Positions 34,663-40,826 of a stretch of 40,826 nt of DNA are shown here, in pieces. Origin of the DNA: an uncultured Eubacteriales bacterium. GTDB lineage: Bacteria; Bacillota; Clostridia; Christensenellales; Christensenellaceae. Position numbers and translations under genes: made by a program. The first letter of the stretch is position 1. Every line of letters begins with the position of its first letter. Where the stretch lies: positions 1 to 40,826 of the forward strand of contig UQXU01000008.1 of the NCBI GenBank assembly GCA_900545085.1, read 5' to 3'. The notes below the pieces were generated by a model. It did no database searches and was not told where the DNA came from. It was given only the letters and a program-made list of their open reading frames with translations.

Positions 34663-34691
34663 TTGCAAAAGAAATGACGATGCTGTAAAAT
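34663..34691 (+). promoter_or_regulatory. Promoter of the first BMP lipoprotein gene
   Basis: -35 TTGCAA (34663-34668), 17-nt spacer and -10 TAAAAT (34686-34691). The hexamers and the GCTG before the -10 are repeated upstream of the paralogous gene. Confidence 0.7.
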
Positions 34692-34780
34692 AGCTATGTA
34701 AAGCAATGAAGCTATTTCCGGATTCAACAAGGGGCTCCGCCCCGTCATTATAATCGCATCTTTTCACATATCTGCTGGAA

Positions 34781-34800
34781 TATATAATATTTATTATATA
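34781..34800. promoter_or_regulatory. AT-rich inverted repeat in the leader
   Basis: TATATAATA (34781-34789), TT, TATTATATA (34792-34800): a perfect 9-bp inverted repeat about 90 nt downstream of the likely transcription start. It may be a repressor site; no matching copy is seen upstream of the second paralogue. Confidence 0.4.
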
Positions 34801-34896
34801 ACATATAATAATGTAAGTTATAGCATCCACGCATATTATTTCGTCTCTTTCGTGCAAATTACGCGCGATACATATCTACAGGAGGAAAGCAAAACA

Positions 34897-36147
34897 ATGA
34901 AACTCAAAAGAATCATGGCTGCCGCTCTGGCCGGCGTTATGTGTCTCGCACTCGCTGCCTGCTCCGGCGGGTCAGACAGCTCTGCCGCAGCGTCAGAATC
35001 CGCTTCATCCGAGGCGTCCGAAGCCGTTTCCGAAGCTCCCGCTTCTGCCGAGGCTGAAGCAAGCGAAGCCGCTTCTGTCACACCCGTAGCTAAGGAAGAC
35101 CTCAAGATTGGCTTTGTACACATCTCCGATCCGTCCGATATGGGTTATACCTACAACCACGACCTCGGCACTCAGGAAATGATCAAGGCTCTCGGTCTGA
35201 GCGAAGATCAGGTAATCAACAAGTACAACGTATCTGAAGACGACTCTTGCGCAACCGCTCTCCAGGAGCTGGTAGATCAGGGCTGCCAAATCATATTCGC
35301 TACTAGCTTCGGCTTCGAGAATTACGTAGTAGAAATGGCTAAAGAACATCCCGAAATTCAGTTCTGCCACGCTACAGGCGTAAAAGCCTCCACAGAAGGT
35401 CTCTCCAACTACCACAACTATTTCACATCCATTTATGAAGCCCGCTACCTCGGCGGTATCGCAGCCGGCATGAAACTCAAGGAGCTGGGCGAGACAAAGC
35501 TCGGCTATGTCGCCGCGTTCCCCTTTGCAGAGGTTATCTCCGGTTACACAGCTTTTTATCTCGGCGCTAAATCCGTCTGCCCCGAGGCTACTATGGATGT
35601 AATTTACACTCAGAGCTGGAACGACCCGACGACGGAAGCTCAGGTCGCTAAGACTCTGATCGACAGCGGCTGCAAGGTAATCAGCCAGCATTCCGACTCC
35701 ACCGCTCCTGCTACCACAGCAGAGAAGAACGGCGCTTTCCAGGTTGGTTACAACTCTGACATGATCGACGCCGCACCCAACGCATCTCTCATCTCTGCTC
35801 GCTCTGACTGGGGCATCTACCTCGAGTACGCAGTTCAGTGCATGATCGACGGCAAGGCTATCGACACAGACTGGTGCCAGGGTCTGGCCGAGGGTGCGGT
35901 CTATGTCTCTCCGCTCAACACAGACATCGCTGCCGAAGGCACACAGGAAGCTATCGACGAAGCTACAGAGAAGATCAAGTCCGGCGAGCTGCACGTATTC
36001 GCAGGCCCGCTCACAGGTAAGGCCGTAGACGGCGGCGAAGATCTCAACCTCGCTGAGGGCGAATACTTCCACGAGTCTGAAGAGAGATCCGCTCCGTCCT
36101 TTGCTTACATCGTTGACGGTATAACAGAGGTCTCCGGTTCTAACTAA
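34897..36147 (+). CDS. BMP-family substrate-binding lipoprotein 1
   Basis: Surface lipoprotein of 416 residues that captures substrate for the divergent ABC importer. The signal peptide ends in lipobox ALAAC (Cys about 22), followed by a Ser/Ala/Glu-rich spacer to about 62. The BMP (PnrA-like) fold begins with DLKIGFVHISDPSDMGYTY. Other family landmarks are DQGCQIIFATSFGF, GGIAAGMKL and GYVAAFPFAEVISGYTAF. PnrA-type members bind purine nucleosides; the ligand here is not proven. I start at ATG 34897 behind AGGAGGAAAG; the ORF could extend 15 codons upstream but these have no ribosome site and would spoil the signal peptide. It is closely similar to the tandem gene at 36485. Confidence 0.92.
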   Translation: MKLKRIMAAALAGVMCLALAACSGGSDSSAAASESASSEASEAVSEAPASAEAEASEAASVTPVAKEDLKIGFVHISDPSDMGYTYNHDLGTQEMIKALGLSEDQVINKYNVSEDDSCATALQELVDQGCQIIFATSFGFENYVVEMAKEHPEIQFCHATGVKASTEGLSNYHNYFTSIYEARYLGGIAAGMKLKELGETKLGYVAAFPFAEVISGYTAFYLGAKSVCPEATMDVIYTQSWNDPTTEAQVAKTLIDSGCKVISQHSDSTAPATTAEKNGAFQVGYNSDMIDAAPNASLISARSDWGIYLEYAVQCMIDGKAIDTDWCQGLAEGAVYVSPLNTDIAAEGTQEAIDEATEKIKSGELHVFAGPLTGKAVDGGEDLNLAEGEYFHESEERSAPSFAYIVDGITEVSGSN

Positions 36148-36170
36148 TCTTTAAGCAAATTAACGAACTG

Positions 36171-36198
36171 AAAGCGGTCTTAAGGCCGCTTTCTTTTT
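36171..36198 (+). terminator. Terminator of BMP lipoprotein gene 1
   Basis: AAAGCGG (36171-36177) pairs with CCGCTTT (36186-36192), followed by CTTTTT. Confidence 0.85.
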
Positions 36199-36337
36199 GA
36201 TTTGATGTATTTTTTCCTAAAAAGCATAAATTCTGCACATTCGCAGATTATACCACTATAGATATCCTCGCCTCTAAAAGCGGAGGCCTTAGTCTCAGTT
36301 TTTCGCCCTGCGAGGCTGCGTCCGGTATTTATTATTG

Positions 36338-36351
36338 ACGTAATATTACGT
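36338..36351. promoter_or_regulatory. Perfect palindrome upstream of the second BMP promoter
   Basis: ACGTAATATTACGT is a 14-bp perfect palindrome ending 22 nt before the -35 box. Its place suits an activator site. Confidence 0.45.
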
Positions 36352-36373
36352 ATTACATTAAAATTAAATTCTC

Positions 36374-36402
36374 TTGCAATCTATATGAAAACGCTGTAAA
36401 AT
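36374..36402 (+). promoter_or_regulatory. Promoter of the second BMP lipoprotein gene
   Basis: -35 TTGCAA (36374-36379), 17-nt spacer and -10 TAAAAT (36397-36402); same hexamers and spacing as the paralogue's promoter. Confidence 0.7.
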
Positions 36403-36484
36403 AGTGTCGCAAGCTTTTTTATTTTTAAACAGCCTTTCTGGCGCTATGCGCAAATATATATTCCATTAGGAGGAAAGAACACCA

Positions 36485-37723
36485 ATGAAACTAAAGAAAA
36501 TTCTGGCCGCAGGTATGGCCGCCGTCATGTGTTTAGGCATGGCCGCATGCTCCGGCGGTTCAGAGAGCTCCGCTCCGGCGTCCGAAGCGCCTGCTTCCGC
36601 GGCAGATACAGCAGCTGCTTCTTCCGAAGCGAGCAGCGAGTCTTCCGCTCTGACGCCCGTCGCTAAAGAAGACCTCAAAATCGGCTTTGTACACATTTCC
36701 GATCCGTCCGACAAGGGCTATACTTACAACCACGATTTAGGCACTCAGAAGATGGTAAAGGACCTCGGTCTCAATGAGGATCAAATTATCAATAAATACT
36801 ACACGGCGGAAGGCGACGCTACTACAACCGCTCTTCAGGAGCTGGTAGATCAGGGCTGCCAAATCATATTCGCTACGAGCTTCGGATTCGAACCTTACGT
36901 AGTAGAAATGGCTAAAGCACATCCCGAAATCCAGTTCTGCCACGCTACCGGCGAACAGGCCGCTGAAGTAAATCTGCCCAACTATCACAACTACTTCACA
37001 GGCATCCACGAGGTCCGCTACCTCACAGGAATCGCCGCAGGCATGAAGCTGAACGAGCTGGGCGAGACAAAGCTCGGCTATGTCGCCGCATTCCCCTACG
37101 CCGAGTGCATATCCGCTTACTCCGCATTCTATCTAGGAGCCAAGTCCGTCTGCCCGGAGGCTACTATGGACGTGATTTACACTCAGCAGTGGAACGACCC
37201 GACGACAGAAGCTCAGGTCGCTCAGAAGCTCATCGACAGCGGCTGCGTAGTTCTCGGTCAGGACGCAGACTCCACGGCTACCGCTACTACTGCTGAGAAC
37301 AACGGCGTCTTCCAGGTCGGCTACAATTCCGATATGATTGAGGCCGCTCCCAAGGCGTCTCTCATCTCCGCTCGTTCCGACTGGAGCATCTATCTCGATT
37401 ACGCAGTTCAGTGCGTAATAGACGGCAAGGCAATCGACACAGACTGGTGCCAAGGTCTGGCCGACGGCGCTGTTTACCTCTCTCCGCTCAACACGGACAT
37501 CGCTGCCGAAGGCACACAGGAAGCTCTCGACGAAGCTACGGAGAAGATCAAGTCCGGCGAGCTGGAGGTTTTCGCAGGTCCTCTCAAGGGTACTAACACC
37601 GTCGAAGGCGGCGAAGATCTCGACATAGCCGAAGGCGAAGCTTTCCACGAGTCCGTAGATCGTTCCGCACCTTACTTCACATACATTCTCGAAGGCGTGA
37701 ACGTAATTTCCGGCGAAAGCTGA
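36485..37723 (+). CDS. BMP-family substrate-binding lipoprotein 2 (tandem paralogue)
   Basis: A 412-residue lipoprotein, a tandem duplicate of the gene at 34897. The signal peptide ends in lipobox GMAAC (Cys about 22), followed by a Ser/Ala/Pro-rich spacer. The BMP fold starts with DLKIGFVHISDPSDKGYTY and matches the paralogue along its full length, with differences concentrated in the spacer and in patches such as YYTAEGDATTT versus YNVSEDDSCAT. A stretch of about 40 bp around 36840-36880 appears identical to its paralogue at DNA level. AGGAGGAAAG precedes the ATG. It has its own promoter and terminator, so the cell can express the two receptors independently, perhaps for different nucleosides. 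Confidence 0.92.
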   Translation: MKLKKILAAGMAAVMCLGMAACSGGSESSAPASEAPASAADTAAASSEASSESSALTPVAKEDLKIGFVHISDPSDKGYTYNHDLGTQKMVKDLGLNEDQIINKYYTAEGDATTTALQELVDQGCQIIFATSFGFEPYVVEMAKAHPEIQFCHATGEQAAEVNLPNYHNYFTGIHEVRYLTGIAAGMKLNELGETKLGYVAAFPYAECISAYSAFYLGAKSVCPEATMDVIYTQQWNDPTTEAQVAQKLIDSGCVVLGQDADSTATATTAENNGVFQVGYNSDMIEAAPKASLISARSDWSIYLDYAVQCVIDGKAIDTDWCQGLADGAVYLSPLNTDIAAEGTQEALDEATEKIKSGELEVFAGPLKGTNTVEGGEDLDIAEGEAFHESVDRSAPYFTYILEGVNVISGES

Positions 37724-37743
37724 TTAATCATTTTGACACATCT

Positions 37744-37770
37744 GACGGCTGCAAAGCCGTCTTTTTTATT
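37744..37770 (+). terminator. Terminator of BMP lipoprotein gene 2
   Basis: GACGGCT (37744-37750) pairs with AGCCGTC (37755-37761) around a GCAA tetraloop, followed by TTTTTTATTTT. Confidence 0.9.
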
Positions 37771-37779
37771 TTATTTAAA

Positions 37780-37855
37780 AAGAGCCTCCTTTTTACTGAT
37801 ATACACCCCAAAAAGTCAGACACTTTTTTAGTGTATATCACATCCGGAAGCTCTT
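37780..37855 (-). terminator. Nested inverted repeat, probable terminator of the M29 gene with an inserted hairpin
   Basis: Three nested stems share one axis. The outer arms AAGAGCCTCC (37780-37789) and GGAAGCTCTT (37846-37855) pair with one mismatch. The middle arms TGATATACAC (37797-37806) and GTGTATATCA (37831-37840) pair perfectly. The inner arms are AAAAAGT (37810-37816) and ACTTTTT (37822-37828). On the - strand it follows the aminopeptidase stop and ends in GGCTCTTTTT, so the outer stem behaves as a terminator, while the inner 44 bp look like an added palindromic element. Confidence 0.6.
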
Positions 37856-37878
37856 GGTTTAAATTTTATTTAATTGTT

Positions 37879-39117
37879 TTAATCCTGCTCAGCCCAGTTT
37901 CCGTTCTTGAATATCTGAACGCGCTCTCCGTTTTTTGTTACGCCTACTATTTCCAGGTCCTCCGTGCCTATCATAAAGTCTACGTGAACCGCCGAGTCGT
38001 TCACGCCTTTTTCTTTAAGCTGCTCGTCGCTCATCGCCTCGTACCCTTTTACCGTATTCGTAAAACCGCGTCCCAGAGCCAGATGGCACGCTGCATTCTC
38101 GTCGAAAAGCGTGTTGTAAAACAGCAGTCCGGAATTGGATATGGGCGAATCATACGGCACGAGAGCGCATTCTCCCAGATACGCCGCTCCGTCGTCCATT
38201 GCTATCAGCTCGCGCAGCAGGCTCTCCCCCTTTTCGGCTTTCACCTCCACAGCCTTGCCCCCGCGGAATTTCACCGAGAAATTCTCTATCAGCTCGCCCT
38301 GGTAGGACAGCGGCTTGCTCGCGACTACAATTCCTTCAGCCTCTCCGCGCATAGGCGACGTGTACGCCTCCTCGCTGGGTATATTCGCGTTGAACGGCAC
38401 TCCGGATATGGTATCCTCCTCTCCGGCGAGGAACATTCCGCCGTCTATCAGTCCGACGGTAAAATCAGTGCCGCTGCCGGACTTGTACTCCAGCTTCTCC
38501 AATCCCAGAGAGTTGAGCCACGCGCACTTTTCGGACAGATTTTCGTTGTGCTTTGTCCACGCGGCTATGGGATCATCCGTGACTCTGGACGTATCCAGTA
38601 TTGCCTCCCACAGCTTTTCAACCGCCTCCTCGTCTTTCAGCTCCGGAAAGAGCTTTTTCGCCCACGCTTTCCCCGGAGCGGCGGCTATGCACCACTGGTA
38701 CCTGTTTTCCATTCTATCGCGCAGCGGCTTCAAAACCTTCATTTTCGCCTGTATTGCCTTGGCGTACTTCGCTTGATCTATTCCCGCCAATCCATCGGGG
38801 TCGTCGCTGAGTATGTATATTCTCGCGGGCAGCTTGAGACTCATGCTTTCCATTTTTGCATACTCCCATGCTTCAACTTCGCCCAAAACAAGCCCGTCCG
38901 CATTCTCAACCGCCATTTTCTCCAACGGCTGATGAGTCCAATCTACACGAACCTTTCTCGCTCCGGCTTCGTAGCACTCTTTGGCTATGCACTCTATAAA
39001 CTCAGGCTGATCCAGCTCTGCCGAAATAACTACCTCCTGCCCCTGCTGTACGTTAACGCCCTTCTTGACTATGAGTTTTGCGAAATTTTCTATTCTCTTT
39101 TTCAATATTTCCTGCAT
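37879..39117 (-). CDS. M29 family aminopeptidase (AmpS/PepS type)
   Basis: Cytosolic metallo-aminopeptidase of 412 residues, the family's normal length, which trims N-terminal residues from peptides. The N-terminal domain starts with a helix and GVNVQQGQEVVISAEL. The C-terminal half carries the metal ligands of M29 enzymes: IPSEEAYTSP near 250 (Glu), CALVPYDSP near 316, HLALGRGF near 346 (His) and HVDFMIGT near 379 (His and Asp). ATG 39117 has AAGGAGAAGG just upstream. It is transcribed alone, divergent from the DUF1576 gene. Confidence 0.9.
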   Translation of the reverse strand: MQEILKKRIENFAKLIVKKGVNVQQGQEVVISAELDQPEFIECIAKECYEAGARKVRVDWTHQPLEKMAVENADGLVLGEVEAWEYAKMESMSLKLPARIYILSDDPDGLAGIDQAKYAKAIQAKMKVLKPLRDRMENRYQWCIAAAPGKAWAKKLFPELKDEEAVEKLWEAILDTSRVTDDPIAAWTKHNENLSEKCAWLNSLGLEKLEYKSGSGTDFTVGLIDGGMFLAGEEDTISGVPFNANIPSEEAYTSPMRGEAEGIVVASKPLSYQGELIENFSVKFRGGKAVEVKAEKGESLLRELIAMDDGAAYLGECALVPYDSPISNSGLLFYNTLFDENAACHLALGRGFTNTVKGYEAMSDEQLKEKGVNDSAVHVDFMIGTEDLEIVGVTKNGERVQIFKNGNWAEQD

Positions 39118-39159
39118 ACACCTTCTCCTTAATCGTAAAAAATTACTCCTCTAATTTAT

Positions 39160-39188
39160 ATTATATACCCCAAAAAGCTCCGTTTCAA
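39160..39188 (-). promoter_or_regulatory. Promoter of the M29 aminopeptidase gene
   Basis: On the - strand, -35 TTGAAA (39183-39188), 17-nt spacer and -10 TATAAT (39160-39165). Confidence 0.75.
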
Positions 39189-39277
39189 CGCAGCTCTGCG
39201 CTATTAGTTTACTCTAATGTTATATATTTATTCATATAACGTATTGAATAAATCGAATAATTGAATTTAACGCTGAG

Positions 39278-39286
39278 TGGTATAAT
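39278..39286 (+). promoter_or_regulatory. Extended -10 promoter of the DUF1576 gene
   Basis: TGG (39278-39280) directly before TATAAT (39281-39286). No standard -35 is present. GAAT-containing half-sites repeat about every 9-10 bp just upstream (about 39244-39267) and might bind a regulator. Confidence 0.55.
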
Positions 39287-39328
39287 TTAAGTGTTAATAA
39301 AATGCAAATCCACTTTCGGAGTTAAATA

Positions 39329-40759
39329 ATGCAACAAAAAATCTCTTTGCACGGGCACGAGCCTACGCCTTCCTTGCTCAAGCTCTTCATTTATTTTTCA
39401 GTCCTCAGTCTGATATTCGCCTTTATACGAAGCGACGGCAGTCTGCTCGGAGGTCTGCATTCTATAGTTTTTTCTCCCGCCCAAAGCGCTTTGGACTATT
39501 TCAGCGTCGGCGGCGTCGGTTCCACCTTTCTGAACGTCAGCCTTGTAGGGTTCGGCTGCTGCCTCGTGCTGGGGCTGTCCCGCGCAGACCTGAACGCCGG
39601 CTCCGTCGTGGCGTTCTTCCTCACTGTCGGGTTCTCTTTTATGGGTATAAATATACTCAATATGTGGCCGTGCATACTGGGTACTATGCTTTTCTCTCTC
39701 GTGCGCAGAGAACATTTTTCCCAGCACGCCAACACCGCTCTGTTCTCCACGGCTATGGCGCCTTTTGTCAGCGAGGCTCTGCTCAGATATCCCGGTACAG
39801 AAGTTAGAAGCGAATTAGAGCTGGTTTATATACTTCTCGCGCTAGGCGTGGGGCTGTTCTCCGGCTTTCTCATGCCTGCTCTTTGTGAACATGCTCCCAA
39901 CGTCCACATGGGCAGCAGCCTGTATAACGCAGGCGTCGGAGCAGGTCTGATAGGTTTTCTGTTATACACCCTCGGCTATAAAACTCTCGGCATCGAAGCG
40001 CCGACGACTTCTATCCTCGGAGACGGAGAGCCTTTTGTCGTGCCTATATTTTCTTGTATATTTTTCATATCCTGCATTGCCGTCGGTTTTGTATTGAACG
40101 GATGCAGCTTCCGTGGTTTTATTTCAGTAATGCGCTGTACGGGATATCACGCAAATCTCCCCAAAGACTATGGTATGCCTCTCACTATAATGTCAACCGG
40201 AGTGTACGGCCTGTTCATATTGCTGTACTATATAGTAATCGGCGCCAGCTTCACAGCGCCCACTCTGGGAGCGGTATTCTGCATGCTGGCTCCTGTCGCT
40301 CTGGGCTCAAATCCGCTCAACGTACTGCCCATTATGATAGGCTATCTGCTTGCGAGCTTATTCGGCTTCTGGGAGCTGGATACTCAGTCCATTATAATCG
40401 GACTTTGCTTCGCAAACGGCCTCTCTCCAATCTCGGGCAGATATGGTTTTCTCTGCGGAGTACTCGCAGGCATGTTTCATTCCTTCGTCGTCGTTTCTGT
40501 TCCTCTGCTGCACGGCGGGCTGTGTCTCTACAACGGCGGCTTCGCCTGCGCCATCGTCGCGATGCTTCTCACTCCGATATTCGAGACCTTCTTCCGCACC
40601 TCCGGCGTTATACGAATCCCGGGGATACTCCCCATTCCGAAGCGAAAAGACGATAACTCCGATGTAATAATACTGCCGAGGAATCATCGCCGCAGGCACA
40701 TCCAGCCGGTGACAAAAATTGAAGACGCAGACATTCCGGATGAATTAGATATGGATTGA
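39329..40759 (+). CDS. DUF1576 multi-pass membrane protein
   Basis: Integral membrane protein of 476 residues with about ten to twelve hydrophobic segments from residue 18 to about 425, then a hydrophilic, basic and acidic cytoplasmic tail. It matches the DUF1576 family of uncharacterised membrane proteins in Firmicutes. Conserved-looking blocks are HMGSSLYNAGVGAGLIGF near 191-208, GYHANLPKDYGMPLT near 272-286 and FANGLSPISGRYGFLCG near 365-381. Polar GNG- and NGG-type loops suggest a transporter-like core, but no substrate can be named. GGAG lies 8 nt before the ATG. It is followed by two strong hairpins at the window edge. Confidence 0.85.
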   Translation: MQQKISLHGHEPTPSLLKLFIYFSVLSLIFAFIRSDGSLLGGLHSIVFSPAQSALDYFSVGGVGSTFLNVSLVGFGCCLVLGLSRADLNAGSVVAFFLTVGFSFMGINILNMWPCILGTMLFSLVRREHFSQHANTALFSTAMAPFVSEALLRYPGTEVRSELELVYILLALGVGLFSGFLMPALCEHAPNVHMGSSLYNAGVGAGLIGFLLYTLGYKTLGIEAPTTSILGDGEPFVVPIFSCIFFISCIAVGFVLNGCSFRGFISVMRCTGYHANLPKDYGMPLTIMSTGVYGLFILLYYIVIGASFTAPTLGAVFCMLAPVALGSNPLNVLPIMIGYLLASLFGFWELDTQSIIIGLCFANGLSPISGRYGFLCGVLAGMFHSFVVVSVPLLHGGLCLYNGGFACAIVAMLLTPIFETFFRTSGVIRIPGILPIPKRKDDNSDVIILPRNHRRRHIQPVTKIEDADIPDELDMD

Positions 40760-40777
40760 ATATCGTGTCGCAAATCA

Positions 40778-40822
40778 AAACCACCGGTTGAACCGGTGGT
40801 TTGAACAGGCCCTATAAGGGCC
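40778..40822 (+). mobile_element. Paired hairpins at the window edge: possible IS200/IS605 end or repeat
   Basis: Hairpin 1 pairs AAACCACCGG (40778-40787) with CCGGTGGTTT (40793-40802) around TTGAA. Hairpin 2 pairs GGCCCT (40808-40813) with AGGGCC (40817-40822). The lack of a T-run after either argues against a plain terminator for the DUF1576 gene. Adjacent compact hairpins are typical of the subterminal ends recognised by IS200/IS605 TnpA; no transposase lies inside the window, so this is unproven. Confidence 0.35.
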
Positions 40823-40826
40823 CCAC

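Larger units (their letters stand above)
34509..34896. other. Divergent regulatory region of the BMP transport locus (388 nt)
   Basis: No gene is seen. It holds the - strand promoter of the ABC operon, the + strand promoter of the first binding-protein gene and an mRNA leader of about 200 nt. The leader contains a small GGGGC/GCCCC hairpin near 34732-34744 and an AT-rich inverted repeat at 34781-34800. I looked for a purine riboswitch because these transporters carry nucleosides, and did not find its core. Confidence 0.6.
36148..36484. other. Intergenic region between the two BMP genes (337 nt)
   Basis: No gene is seen. It contains the terminator of the first gene, a GCCTC/GAGGC hairpin at 36270-36287, a perfect palindrome at 36338-36351 and the promoter of the second gene, so the paralogues are separate transcription units. 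Confidence 0.65.

Noticed and set aside
34692..34896. A purine riboswitch in the leader of the first BMP gene
   Set aside because: The conserved junction and loop sequences of that riboswitch are not present; the leader is only AT-rich with an inverted repeat.
37831..39132. A 433-codon open frame on the + strand
   Set aside because: It is the antisense of the M29 aminopeptidase gene, whose product has clear metal-binding motifs; the + strand frame has none.
1..40826. CRISPR arrays, tRNA or rRNA genes
   Set aside because: No regularly spaced repeats were found and no cloverleaf with TTC-containing arm or rRNA-like stretch was recognised by eye.

Overview
The window looks like chromosomal DNA of an anaerobic Clostridia-type Bacillota, possibly a gut Oscillospirales-like lineage. 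Supporting signs are strong GGAGG ribosome sites, Gram-positive lipoproteins with Ser/Ala/Glu-rich tethers, a DUF1576 membrane protein, an M29 aminopeptidase, a yybP-ykoY manganese riboswitch, and an S24 repressor/DinB pair. The genus cannot be fixed from the sequence alone. Start codons, domains and motifs were read by eye; no database search was run.

Region 1 (about 100-19600, all + strand) is a biosynthetic gene cluster. Three NRPS proteins together carry a fatty-acyl-AMP ligase (FAAL), an acyl carrier, three heterocyclisation (Cy) domains, three adenylation domains whose pocket residues read as cysteine, and three peptidyl carriers. One adenylation domain has a methyltransferase-like insertion of the PchE/HMWP2 epimerase type. 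Around them lie a saccharopine-dehydrogenase-like reductase, a thiazolinyl imide reductase (PchG/Irp3 type), two stand-alone thioesterases, a free carrier-thioester reductase (PCP-R) and an Sfp-type phosphopantetheinyl transferase. The likely assembly order is 9090 protein, then 103 protein, then 5104 protein, which is not the gene order. The inferred product is a fatty-acyl chain carrying three cysteine-derived thiazoline/thiazolidine rings, a lipid-primed relative of pyochelin and yersiniabactin and so a candidate metallophore. Release may be reductive: the fused thioesterase has lost its nucleophile and a free PCP-R is present.

Region 2 (19684-23925, - strand) holds a Gld-type ABC system (ATPase, permease, GldG-like protein) followed by a lipoprotein gene with its own promoter. 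The ATPase has lost several catalytic motifs. Region 3 (24114-28520) holds a GNAT acetyltransferase, the manganese exporter gene mntP behind a manganese riboswitch, a Na/Pi cotransporter and an M20 peptidase. Region 4 (28598-30698, - strand) is a DNA-damage-type operon: an XRE/S24 repressor with a palindromic operator, a Y-family polymerase and a small cysteine-bearing protein.

Region 5 (30864-37723) is a BMP-family (nucleoside-type) ABC importer. The ATPase and two permeases lie on the - strand, and two tandem duplicated substrate-binding lipoproteins lie divergently on the + strand. Region 6 (37879-40759) holds an M29 aminopeptidase and a divergent DUF1576 membrane protein. Both window ends carry compact GC-rich hairpins that could be ends of IS200/IS605-type elements. 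No tRNA, rRNA, CRISPR array or complete transposase is seen.
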